NCBI GenBank assembly: GCA_002424865.1
Contig: DILC01000055.1
Span: 42,223 to 48,314, forward strand
Reading direction: 5' to 3'
Length of the DNA stretch: 6,092 nucleotides
Source of the DNA: Rhodocyclaceae bacterium UBA5602
Lineage (GTDB): Bacteria > Pseudomonadota > Gammaproteobacteria > Burkholderiales > Rhodocyclaceae
In this document: piece after piece, positions 1-6,091 of the stretch
Position numbering within the stretch: position 1 is the first letter of the stretch
Layout: each line of letters starts with the position of its first letter
Translations under genes and position numbers: made by a program
The notes under the pieces: generated by a model
Seen by the model: the letters and a program-made list of their open reading frames with translations, nothing else
Databases searched by the model: none
What the model was told of the DNA's origin: nothing

Positions 1-1526
1 TCCCAGGCGTGGTTTTTCTGCTTGTCGCCGATCCAGGTGGATAGCGTGCCATACACCCAGCTGCCGGCCATAAGTTGCGGCAGCCGCGATGCCGCGATGG
101 GCGGGTCTTGCGCCAGCAATCCGGCATAGGTCGTGGTGCGGATGCGCGGGTGTGCTTTGAGCAGGCTGTACAGGTCGTCAAAGAAATAGTAGCCGTTGTA
201 GGGATAGTGTTCCCAGGCATTTTCGCCATCGAGGATGATGCTGACCACGGGCTCTTCGTCCGCTAGCGAGGTGTCGAGGATGGCCTCGAGCTGGGCGACC
301 AGATGCCCGGATGCGTCGCGTCCGTGCCATTTGGCGTAATCGAAGCCGATCAGGTCGGACAGCCGCTCGTCGCGGAAAAACAGGGTCAGTCCGGGCGCGC
401 CCTCCAGTTGCCAGGGGCGATAGGCGGCGCGTGCGGTTGTGTGGCTGCCGCTGGCGGCCAGGCTGTGTTTGAGCACGCCTTCGCCGCTGGCGACCCAGCG
501 GCAGCCGGCATCGGCCAGAAGCTGGGCAAAGGGCGTGGAGATGGCGCCTTCGGCAGGCCACATGCCGATGGGGGCTGCGCCAAAACGGGCGGCATGGCTG
601 GCGCGTGCATTTTCAATCTGGGCCACGACGCGGCTACGCCCGCCCGGGTAGATGTCACTGACAGGCAACAGCGCATCGGGCAGGCTGTCACGCGCAGCGT
701 GGAAGTCCAGCAGCAGTGGCGCCAGCGGATGGGTTTGCGGCGTTGTCGACAGTTCGACCTGCCCTCGTGCGGCCAGCGCCCGCCAACGCGGGATCAGGCC
801 GCCGATCAACTCGCCGATGCTGGCCAGCAGGCGCTGCCGGTCGGTGGCATCATAGCCTTCGCCCTTGCTGATCAGGGCGGCAATCAGCGGATTGTGGCGG
901 CGTTCGGCTTCGCCCGTCCAGGACAGGTGATACCAGGTGACGAGATCGGAAAAATAGGCGCCGGAAAGATAGGCGAGCGTGGCTTCACCCTCGCGGCAGA
1001 GATCCAGATAGAGGTTGTGCAGATGCTGGTAGCGCGGGAAGGGCGTCAGCATGGTCAGGTGATTGCTGCGAAAGCAGGCATTTAGCAGCAGCTGGCGCTC
1101 AGGTGCTGTGATCTGGTTGAGGTCGGGCGCGGCCAGCATGCGCAATAGCGGGTCGCGGAATTGTCCGCTGGCGAATTGCTGGGCGTAATCCTCGATCTGT
1201 TCCAGCAGCACCGGCACAAAATTCACCACGCAGCGGATATCCGGATAGCGCTCCAGGTGCGATGCCATGTCGCTATAGTCTTTCATGGCGTGCAGATAAA
1301 CCCAGGGCAGCATGAATTCGCCTGCCGCCGCATCGTTTGCCGCCGTGTTGCCATCCGCTACGGCGAGAAGAGCGTTTCTTGCTCGACCGCCTTGTAGCGC
1401 AGCGGCTTCATCAGCGCCGACTTTTGCAGCGCTGAAGCCATCCCCATGATCCCGGTAGTCGGGCTGGTGCATGTGCCACAGGAAGACGAGCTTGAGCTGT
1501 TTCATGGAGTGGGTGCCGCCAGACAT
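1..1526 (-). CDS. Glycoside hydrolase family 57 protein (alpha-glucan active), 3' end cut by window edge
   Basis: An open frame of 508 codons runs off the left edge, so the C-terminus is missing. By family knowledge GH57 enzymes act on alpha-1,4-glucans (amylase, 4-alpha-glucanotransferase or branching enzyme); which activity applies here is not decidable from sequence alone. All five GH57 conserved regions are visible, numbered from the start at 1526: HMHQP (18-22); GQVEL (255-259) followed by a TPQTHPLAPLL stretch; GMWPAEG with the presumed nucleophile Glu326; ILDGENAWE with the presumed acid/base Asp433; and a GSWVYGTLSTWIGD segment (W490 onward). No signal peptide is seen, so it is probably cytoplasmic. 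The start overlaps the glgC stop (TGATG), implying termination-reinitiation, as neither this ATG nor the next in-frame one at 1505 has a good ribosome binding site. A start at 1505 would give MKQLKLVFLWHMHQP, closer to a typical family N-terminus. An Ala/Gly-rich insert of about 43 residues follows the first motif. Confidence 0.9.
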   Translation of the reverse strand, partial: MSGGTHSMKQLKLVFLWHMHQPDYRDHGDGFSAAKVGADEAAALQGGRARNALLAVADGNTAANDAAAGEFMLPWVYLHAMKDYSDMASHLERYPDIRCVVNFVPVLLEQIEDYAQQFASGQFRDPLLRMLAAPDLNQITAPERQLLLNACFRSNHLTMLTPFPRYQHLHNLYLDLCREGEATLAYLSGAYFSDLVTWYHLSWTGEAERRHNPLIAALISKGEGYDATDRQRLLASIGELIGGLIPRWRALAARGQVELSTTPQTHPLAPLLLDFHAARDSLPDALLPVSDIYPGGRSRVVAQIENARASHAARFGAAPIGMWPAEGAISTPFAQLLADAGCRWVASGEGVLKHSLAASGSHTTARAAYRPWQLEGAPGLTLFFRDERLSDLIGFDYAKWHGRDASGHLVAQLEAILDTSLADEEPVVSIILDGENAWEHYPYNGYYFFDDLYSLLKAHPRIRTTTYAGLLAQDPPIAASRLPQLMAGSWVYGTLSTWIGDKQKNHAW

Positions 1527-2785
1527 CAGCGGATGAAGTGGTGTGGCTGTTGGCCGAGCATTTCCGGCGTGACCAGGGTGATGCCGTTGCCGTTGACATG
1601 GAAGCGCTGGCGATCGGCTTCAGCGTCAAAGCCGATGCTCATGCCTTCGGGGATATGGCAGCGCTTGTCTATCACCACGCGCCGCAGCTTGGCGCCGCGG
1701 CCAATGTCGACGCCAGGCAAAATTACCGAATCCTCAACCTGCGCATGGCTATGCACGTGTACGCGGGAAAACAGCAGGGAGCGGCTCACCGCAGCGCCGC
1801 TGATGATGTTGCCGCCGGAAACCAGCGAGTCGACCGCCATGCCGCGCCGGCCGTCGTCGTCAAAGACGAACTTGGCTGGCGGCAGTTGTTCCTGATACGT
1901 CCAGATAGGCCAGGTTTCGTCATACATATTGAGCTCGGGCGTGACCTTGGTCAGCTCCATGTTGGCCTCCCAGTAAGCGTCGATGGTGCCGACATCGCGC
2001 CAGTAGGGGATGCCGGAACTGTCCATGCCGACGCAGGAATCGGCGAAGCTGTGGGCGAACACGCGATGGTGCGCTACGCAATGCGGAATCACGTTTTTGC
2101 CGAAATCATGTTCGGAGCCGACGTCGTCCTTGTCGCGGATCAGTTGTTCGTAAAGGAAGTCGGCGTTGAACACATACACGCCCATGTTGGCCAGTGCCCG
2201 GTCGGGGCGGTTTGGCATCGGCGGCGGATCGGCCGGTTTTTCGCTAAAGGCTGATACGCGTTTGTCATGGCTGACATCCATGATGCCGAAGGCGCCGGCC
2301 TCAGACAGCGGCACATCCATGCAAGCGACGGTCAGGTCGGCCTGGGTTTGCACATGTTCTTGCAGGATGTGCCCGTAGTCCATTTTGTAGACGTGGTCGC
2401 CGGAGAGCACCAGCACATATTTCGGCCGGTTGCGGCGGATCAGGCCGAGGTTTTGGTATACCGCATCGGCCGTGCCGCGATACCAGTCCTCGCTCACCTG
2501 TTGCTGCGCCGGGAGGATGTCGACGAACTCGTGAAAGCGTCCATCGAGAAAGCTCCAGCCGCGCTGCAGGTGCTGGATCAGGCTTTGCGCCTTGTACTGC
2601 GTGGCGACCCCGATGCGGCGCACGCCCGAATTGACGCAATTGGAGAGCGTGAAGTCGATGATGCGGAATTTGCCGCCAAACGGCACGGCAGGCTTGGCCC
2701 GCCAGTCGGTAAGCTGCATCAGGCGGCTGCCGCGCCCGCCGGCCAGCACGATGGCGAAAGCGGCGCGTGTCAATTGATTCTTCAT
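1526..2785 (-). CDS. glgC: Glucose-1-phosphate adenylyltransferase (ADP-glucose pyrophosphorylase)
   Basis: GlgC converts glucose-1-phosphate and ATP to ADP-glucose and pyrophosphate, the committed step of bacterial glycogen synthesis, in the cytoplasm. The 419-residue product is close to the usual length (E. coli 431) and aligns with E. coli GlgC from memory over its whole length. The nucleotidyltransferase domain carries GGRGSRL (16-22), [17 protein letters not shown] (29-45), [12 protein letters not shown] (101-112), SGDHVYK with catalytic Asp130 (E. coli Asp142) and SEKPADPP with Lys183 (E. coli Lys195, glucose-1-phosphate binding). The C-terminal left-handed beta-helix starts near residue 318 ([13 protein letters not shown]). 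The start at 2785 is preferred because GGAG lies 5 bases upstream; an in-frame ATG at 2818 has no ribosome binding site and would add 11 residues. The allosteric-site Lys39 of E. coli is replaced by Trp28. The upstream neighbour is fbaB, and downstream the GH57 gene overlaps by one base. Confidence 0.97.
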   Translation of the reverse strand: MKNQLTRAAFAIVLAGGRGSRLMQLTDWRAKPAVPFGGKFRIIDFTLSNCVNSGVRRIGVATQYKAQSLIQHLQRGWSFLDGRFHEFVDILPAQQQVSEDWYRGTADAVYQNLGLIRRNRPKYVLVLSGDHVYKMDYGHILQEHVQTQADLTVACMDVPLSEAGAFGIMDVSHDKRVSAFSEKPADPPPMPNRPDRALANMGVYVFNADFLYEQLIRDKDDVGSEHDFGKNVIPHCVAHHRVFAHSFADSCVGMDSSGIPYWRDVGTIDAYWEANMELTKVTPELNMYDETWPIWTYQEQLPPAKFVFDDDGRRGMAVDSLVSGGNIISGAAVSRSLLFSRVHVHSHAQVEDSVILPGVDIGRGAKLRRVVIDKRCHIPEGMSIGFDAEADRQRFHVNGNGITLVTPEMLGQQPHHFIR

Positions 2786-2847
2786 ATGATCTCCAAAAGC
2801 AAGGAGAGCATTTTGCAAAAAGGGTTGCCGATTTTATCCACTCGCAT
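2782..2847 (-). CDS. Putative 21-residue leader peptide / upstream ORF coupled to glgC
   Basis: This short ORF begins MRVDKIGNPF and ends LSLLLEII. A consensus GGAGG (2859-2855) sits 7 bases before its ATG, better placed than many real sites. Its TGA overlaps the glgC start as ATGA, the classical coupling arrangement. The product resembles no peptide I know; it has a Leu-rich end (CTC TCC TTG CTT TTG) but no obvious run of one regulatory amino acid. The likely role is cis: translating it would carry ribosomes through the glgC ribosome binding site region. That it is translated is an inference from the signals only. Confidence 0.5.
   Translation of the reverse strand: MRVDKIGNPFCKMLSLLLEII
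2790..2807 (-). promoter_or_regulatory. Small hairpin pairing the glgC ribosome binding site
   Basis: On the minus strand TCTCC (2807-2803) is perfectly complementary to GGAGA (2794-2790), with an 8-base T-rich loop. The GGAGA contains the glgC Shine-Dalgarno core. Five pairs are weak alone, so this is at most a modest sequestering element that a ribosome on the leader ORF would open. Confidence 0.35.
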
Positions 2848-2871
2848 GAGGTGTCCTCCACAACGCTTAAG

Positions 2872-2901
2872 GCCGCCAATGCAACCACAAAAGATGGCGG
2901 C
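2872..2901 (-). repeat. 7-bp perfect inverted repeat in the fbaB-glgC gap
   Basis: GCCGCCA and TGGCGGC form a perfect 7-bp stem with a 16-base loop, lying between the fbaB stop and the leader ORF on the minus strand. On that strand no T-run follows (it continues CTTAAGCG), so it is not a normal intrinsic terminator. It could be an mRNA-stabilising or processing hairpin, or a protein site. Its function is unknown. Confidence 0.4.
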
Positions 2902-2921
2902 AGGCCAAGCAGTATTTTTTT

Positions 2922-3983
2922 TCAGGCCAGCGTGACTTCCTGGGATAAGTACACGTCCTGGATGGCATTGAGCAGTTGCACGCCTTCAATCATCGGACGC
3001 TGGAAGGCCTTGCGGCCGGAGATCAAGCCCATGCCGCCAGCCCGCTTGTTGATGACTGCCGTGCGTACTGCCTGGGCCAGATCGTTCTCGCCCGATGCGC
3101 CGCCGGAATTGATCATTCCCGCGCGCCCCATGAAGCAGTTAGCCACCTGATAGCGCACCAGGTCAATGGGATGCTCTGTCGTCAGTGCGGAATACATTTC
3201 GGGATGGGTTTTGCCAAAGCCGATGGCGGTAAAACCACCGTTGCAGGTGGCCTGCTTTTGCTTGACGATGTCAGCTTCGATCGTGACCGCGAGATGGTTC
3301 GCCTGGCCGGTCAAATCAGATGCTTCATGGTAATCGACGCCCTCTTTCTTGAAACTGGAATTGCGTAAATAAGCCCACAAGAAAGTGACCATGCCCAGCC
3401 GATGCGCGTGGGCAAAGGCTTCAGAGACTTCCAGTATCTGCCGCCGCGATTCCGGCGAGCCGTAATACACCGTTGCGCCCACTGCCACGGCGCCCAGATC
3501 GAAGGCCTTTTGCACGCTGGTGAAGAGCGTCTGGTCGTGCATCGCGGGATAGGTCAGCATCTCGTTGTGATTCAATTTCACCAAAAAAGGAATCTTGTGG
3601 GCGTATTTGCGCGAGACGGCGCCCAGCACACCCAGCGTCGAAGCCACTGCATTACAGCCACCCTCAATGGCCAGACGGACGATGTTTTCCGGGTCAAAAT
3701 ATGCCGGGTTGGGGGCGAAAGAAGCGCCACCCGTATGCTCTACCCCTTGATCCACTGGCAGGATGGACAAATAACCTGTGCCGCCCAGGCGGCCAGTATT
3801 GAAAATCTGCTGAAAATTGCGCAGCGTGCCCGGCGTGCGGTCGCTGCTGGAAACGACCCGGTCAATAAAATCCGGCCCGGGCAGATGCAATGCGGTTCGG
3901 GGAAAAGTATGGCAAGTGTGGTTGAGCAGATAATCAGCTTCACTGCCAAGTAGCGCGGGGATATCTGCGCGGGTGTCTGTCAT
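2922..3983 (-). CDS. fbaB: Class I fructose-bisphosphate aldolase (FbaB/DhnA type)
   Basis: The product interconverts fructose-1,6-bisphosphate with dihydroxyacetone phosphate and glyceraldehyde-3-phosphate through a Schiff-base lysine, in the cytoplasm, serving glycolysis and gluconeogenesis. At 353 residues it matches the length of E. coli FbaB (350) and is closely similar throughout as remembered: [16 protein letters not shown] (68-83), [20 protein letters not shown] segment (125-141), [16 protein letters not shown] (168-183), [14 protein letters not shown] (200-213), DLTGQANH (223-230), ADIVKQK (237-243) containing the probable Schiff-base lysine (Lys241 or Lys243), and [12 protein letters not shown] near the C-terminus. 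The start at 3983 is supported by AGGAGG (3993-3988) 4 bases upstream. It is the first gene of a minus-strand group with glgC (136 bases to the glgC ATG) and GH57. Its product chemistry involves the activator of E. coli-type GlgC, which fits the neighbourhood. Confidence 0.97.
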   Translation of the reverse strand: MTDTRADIPALLGSEADYLLNHTCHTFPRTALHLPGPDFIDRVVSSSDRTPGTLRNFQQIFNTGRLGGTGYLSILPVDQGVEHTGGASFAPNPAYFDPENIVRLAIEGGCNAVASTLGVLGAVSRKYAHKIPFLVKLNHNEMLTYPAMHDQTLFTSVQKAFDLGAVAVGATVYYGSPESRRQILEVSEAFAHAHRLGMVTFLWAYLRNSSFKKEGVDYHEASDLTGQANHLAVTIEADIVKQKQATCNGGFTAIGFGKTHPEMYSALTTEHPIDLVRYQVANCFMGRAGMINSGGASGENDLAQAVRTAVINKRAGGMGLISGRKAFQRPMIEGVQLLNAIQDVYLSQEVTLA

Positions 3984-3987
3984 GTTG

Positions 3988-3993
3988 CCTCCT
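3988..3993 (-). promoter_or_regulatory. Ribosome binding site of fbaB
   Basis: A full AGGAGG, within AAGGAGG, stands 4 bases before the ATG at 3983. It fixes the fbaB start and suggests strong translation. Confidence 0.85.
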
Positions 3994-4060
3994 TGTACGT
4001 TAGGGTGGTACGGATAGCATGCAATTACAAACTCGGGATCTGATTATGGTTTATTTCCTG

Positions 4061-4089
4061 ATCATATGGAAGGGGGCAGGTGGTCACAA
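4061..4089 (-). promoter_or_regulatory. Candidate sigma70-type promoter for fbaB
   Basis: On the minus strand TTGTGA (4089-4084) and TATGAT (4066-4061) are separated by exactly 17 bases. They match the -35 and -10 consensus at 4 of 6 and 5 of 6 positions. Transcription would start near 4053-4055 and leave a 5' leader of about 70 bases. The -10 overlaps two small palindromes, TGATCA and CATATG. No other pair in the gap scores as well by eye. Confidence 0.4.
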
Positions 4090-4222
4090 AAAGGTAATAC
4101 AAACAGTGTACAGGCATCCTGCCATGGGTATTAACTGATTCTCCTGCGATCCAGCATGGTCATTCTCATCTAGACTGGAAGAACATGCAGCTTAAACCGC
4201 TTGATAGAGGAGGCAGTCAGTC

Positions 4223-4375
4223 ATGAAGATGAAGCAAGCACAGCGCCCTGAACTGAAATTTGAACTTGGGTCAGCAATCGGCACTACTGCCATCGCTTCG
4301 ATCAGCCTTGGTGTTGCTGCGCTTGGGGTGGCGCCCATGGTGCGCAAAGAACGGCAAGTCCTGGTTTGGCGATGA
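4223..4375 (+). CDS. Putative 50-residue single-span membrane protein
   Basis: I do not recognise this protein. It starts MKMKQAQRPELK and ends RKERQVLVWR, with one hydrophobic segment between (about residues 14-40, rich in Gly, Ala, Ile, Ser) that includes a GxxxG pair (Gly16, Gly20). Basic residues flank the segment on both sides. AGGAGG (4208-4213) lies 9 bases before the ATG, which is the main support for translation. It is 99 bases upstream of marC on the same strand and could share its transcript. It could equally be a chance ORF or the start of a gene broken by a frameshift, since another frame stays open past 4375. Confidence 0.45.
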   Translation: MKMKQAQRPELKFELGSAIGTTAIASISLGVAALGVAPMVRKERQVLVWR

Positions 4376-4396
4376 GTTTGTACGCAGTGTCGCGCT

Positions 4397-4420
4397 CCAT
4401 GCCACACCCCATGCCGCACC
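4397..4420 (+). repeat. 12-base tandem repeat upstream of marC
   Basis: CCATGCCACACC is followed directly by CCATGCCGCACC, two copies with one mismatch. They lie in the gap between the small ORF and marC, about 55 bases before the marC start. With only two copies this may be chance; a regulator site is possible. Confidence 0.35.
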
Positions 4421-4474
4421 GCTTCCCGCAGGGTCTGTTTTTCTCGATTTGCGCAAGTTGGCGGGGTGGCAGTT

Positions 4475-5119
4475 ATGGGTGAGTTGGCCAATTGGACAGA
4501 GTACAGCCGTTTTCTGCTGTCCTTGCTGGCGGTGCTGGATCCTTTCATGGCGGTACCGATTTTCCTTGGCATGTGCGCGCACCGTTCAGATACCGATCGC
4601 CGCCGCTTTGCCAAGGTGATCAGTTTGACCGTGTTTGGCGTGCTGGTCGGTGTTGCGCTGGCTGGAGAAGCCGTGTTGCGTACGATGGGCACGAGTCTCG
4701 CGTCTTTCCGCATCGGTGGCGGCCTGGTGTTGCTGATGATGGCCTTTGCCATGCTCCAGGCCAAACCTGGCGATGTGCGTCAGACGGCGGCGGAGGCCGA
4801 TGCGCTCGATGGCGCAGAAACGCTGGGCATTGTCCCCCTGGCAGTGCCGCTTCTGGCTGGGCCGGGCGCCATCAGCACGGTGATGATTGCCGTACAGCAA
4901 GGCGGGCTGCTGCATGATGTGCTGGTGATCGTTATCATCGGCGCGGTCTGCGCCGTGGTCTGGTTGATGCTGCGCATGGCCGTATCCATCGGACGCCTGA
5001 TGGGTACGGCCGGGCTCAATGTCGCCAACCGTCTACTGGGCCTGCTGTTGGCGGCGATTGCGGTGGAATCGATAGCCATCGGTCTCAAGGATCTGTTCCC
5101 GGTTCTGGCAGGCGGGTAG
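4475..5119 (+). CDS. MarC family (UPF0056) integral membrane protein
   Basis: This is a 214-residue inner-membrane protein of the MarC/UPF0056 family, whose transport substrate is not established; the early link of E. coli MarC to multiple antibiotic resistance was later withdrawn, as I recall. Family marks are LAVLDPFMAVPIFL (18-31) and PLAVPLLAGPGAIST (121-135). About six membrane spans can be drawn by hydrophobicity: roughly 10-33, 47-67, 77-95, 118-141, 148-172 and 183-205, with a charged loop at 96-116. The length is normal for the family. The start at 4475 follows a GGGGTGG stretch 5 bases upstream; a GTG at 4466 in the same frame would add MAV but would lie inside that site. It converges with the minus-strand small acidic gene, 47 bases apart, and no clear terminator hairpin is seen between them. 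Confidence 0.92.
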   Translation: MGELANWTEYSRFLLSLLAVLDPFMAVPIFLGMCAHRSDTDRRRFAKVISLTVFGVLVGVALAGEAVLRTMGTSLASFRIGGGLVLLMMAFAMLQAKPGDVRQTAAEADALDGAETLGIVPLAVPLLAGPGAISTVMIAVQQGGLLHDVLVIVIIGAVCAVVWLMLRMAVSIGRLMGTAGLNVANRLLGLLLAAIAVESIAIGLKDLFPVLAGG

Positions 5120-5166
5120 CACGGAGCCTGATGGGCGGATTGTGCGGTAATGGAAGAAAATGCAAC

Positions 5167-5451
5167 TCAATGATCATCTTCGATCCGCGGCCGTTCTTCC
5201 TCTGCAGGCTCATTGGTATCGGAATCGACCCAATCCGAGATGCCGATCTCCGCTTCGGCCTCCTTGAGCGCCTCGCCGGGCTCGAAGGTGGTTTCTGCAC
5301 TGGATTGCATATCCTGCACCGCCTCAAGCAATGTCACGAACGGTCCGTATTCCCGGTTGGTCTCCTTTTCCTGCCAGTAAAAACCGTCAGGGCGTTCGAT
5401 GACCCGGGTCAGGTCGTCATCTGCGGGGGGCGGGGGAATGGTTTGTGTCAT
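5167..5451 (-). CDS. Conserved-looking small acidic protein of unknown function
   Basis: I do not recognise a named family. The 94-residue product has a Pro-rich N-terminus (MTQTIPPPPADDD), a central segment RPDGFYWQEKETNREYGPF then TLLEAVQDM (about 21-48) that looks like a compact conserved core, and a strongly acidic tail ending in EEERPRIEDDH. No membrane span, signal peptide or metal-binding motif is seen, so it is probably cytoplasmic. The start at 5451 is preferred because GAGGG (5463-5459) lies 7 bases upstream; an upstream in-frame ATG at 5547 would overlap the CapA-like gene. It lies 67 bases downstream of the CapA-like gene on the same strand, with a hairpin in the gap, so it may be a second, weaker cistron of that operon. 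Confidence 0.75.
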   Translation of the reverse strand: MTQTIPPPPADDDLTRVIERPDGFYWQEKETNREYGPFVTLLEAVQDMQSSAETTFEPGEALKEAEAEIGISDWVDSDTNEPAEEERPRIEDDH

Positions 5452-5494
5452 GGTCTTGCCCTCATCTTCATCTATCTCATGGCTTTTGCCGGAA

Positions 5495-5517
5495 CCCGCA
5501 TGGGCAACGCATGCGGG
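5495..5517 (-). terminator. 8-bp perfect hairpin directly after the CapA-like stop codon
   Basis: CCCGCATG and CATGCGGG form a perfect 8-bp stem with a 7-base loop, starting one base after the TAG at 5521-5519 on the minus strand. After the stem only TT follows (then CCGGC), so it is not a standard Rho-independent terminator. It could act as a 3'-end stabiliser, a partial terminator between the two genes, or a protein site. Confidence 0.4.
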
Positions 5518-5518
5518 A

Positions 5519-6091
5519 CTAGCGCCAGTGTACCCGGAAATAATCATTCGCCAGGCTTTCCACCTGGACGCCGAACTTCTGTCCCTCCCGGTTCAGCCTT
5601 TCTTCAAGCCAGCGCTTGTCCGCTTGTTGCAAACGATGCAAACGGAAACGGCGGATCTGCATCGGTAGCAGGAGGAGCTCCAGAATGGTCCCGGTTGCCG
5701 TATCCAGGGTTGGCAGATACATCAGCACCAGGTCGGGCCGGAAGGATTCGTAACCGCCGATGCCTTCGTAGTCGTTCAGGAAATCGCCGCAGCCATAAAG
5801 GATGAGCCTGCCGCGGTAAACCTCGATCGCCCTCGGATGGTGCGACGAATGGCCATGCACAATATCGATGCCGCCTGCTTCGATGAGCCGGTGCGCAAAG
5901 GCGCGCTCGGCCAGCGAGATGTCATAGCCCCAGTTGCCGCCCCAGTGGATGGACGCCACGGCGATATCCCCTGCATGCATGCTTGCTTGTACCTGCCTTC
6001 CGATCCTGTCCGCGGCGCGCATGGAAAGCTCATTAACCCAGCTGACGCCGGAGCGGTTTCTTGTCGCAGCCCAGTCCTCGGGCACGCCTGC
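5519..6091 (-). CDS. CapA family metallophosphatase-like protein, 5' end cut by window edge
   Basis: The frame is open to the right edge, so this is the C-terminal 190 residues of a longer protein; family members usually run about 300-400 residues. It belongs to the CapA / poly-gamma-glutamate capsule biosynthesis group, with a calcineurin-like metallophosphatase fold. Visible marks are GVPEDWAATRNR at the cut end, VASIHWGGNWGYDI (about 45-58), DIVHGHSSHHPRAIEVYRG (about 76-94) carrying likely metal-binding His residues, and LILYGCGDFLNDYEG (about 96-110). The Leu/Arg-rich region after it includes ELLLLPMQIRRFRLHR. True capsule synthesis needs partner genes that are not in this window, so a role in poly-gamma-glutamate synthesis should not be assumed; many bacteria carry lone CapA-like proteins of unknown substrate. 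The stop codon is followed at once by a hairpin, then by the small acidic gene. Confidence 0.9.
   Translation of the reverse strand, partial: AGVPEDWAATRNRSGVSWVNELSMRAADRIGRQVQASMHAGDIAVASIHWGGNWGYDISLAERAFAHRLIEAGGIDIVHGHSSHHPRAIEVYRGRLILYGCGDFLNDYEGIGGYESFRPDLVLMYLPTLDTATGTILELLLLPMQIRRFRLHRLQQADKRWLEERLNREGQKFGVQVESLANDYFRVHWR

Larger units (their letters stand above)
3984..4222. other. Divergent intergenic regulatory region between fbaB and the small membrane ORF
   Basis: This 239-base gap separates fbaB (minus) from a small plus-strand ORF and is more AT-rich than its surroundings. It holds the candidate fbaB promoter at 4061-4089. A very short plus-strand ORF (4185-4226, 13 residues, MQLKPLDRGGSQS) ends in ATGA at the start of the 50-residue ORF, but its own ribosome binding site is poor (GGAAG only 3 bases before the ATG). 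I see no convincing plus-strand promoter and no tRNA or riboswitch. Confidence 0.6.

Noticed and set aside
303..1085. Long plus-strand open frame of 260 codons opposite the GH57 gene
   Set aside because: It is antisense to a clearly conserved GH57 coding sequence with all catalytic motifs; its translation is Gly/Ala/Arg-rich without recognisable domains, as expected for a mirror frame in GC-rich DNA.
1538..2254. Plus-strand open frame of 238 codons opposite glgC
   Set aside because: It lies wholly within the near-certain glgC gene on the other strand and shows no domain; it is a codon-bias shadow. The same holds for the open frames at 2267-2935, 2976-3368 and 3402-3953 opposite glgC and fbaB.
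2786..2818. Upstream in-frame ATG at 2818 as the start of glgC
   Set aside because: No ribosome binding site precedes it, while 2785 has GGAG at 5 bases and gives the N-terminus [17 protein letters not shown], which fits the family.
2895..2922. Possible plus-strand terminator: hairpin followed by eight T residues (2915-2922)
   Set aside because: The T-run is 13 bases beyond the stem instead of adjacent, and no plus-strand gene ends here. On the minus strand the run is an A-tract at the fbaB stop, so it is not a terminator for fbaB.
4260..4619. Plus-strand frame of 119 codons that could continue the 50-residue ORF after a frameshift
   Set aside because: It overlaps the marC start by over 140 bases in another frame and its translation is Trp/Arg/Cys-rich without a recognisable family. 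A frameshifted longer gene cannot be excluded but has no positive support.
4192..4764. Minus-strand open frame of 190 codons across the small ORF and marC
   Set aside because: It is antisense to marC, has low-complexity composition and no plausible ribosome binding site or domain.
5120..5166. Bidirectional terminator between marC and the small acidic gene
   Set aside because: The 47-base convergent gap contains no stable inverted repeat or T-run that I can find by eye.
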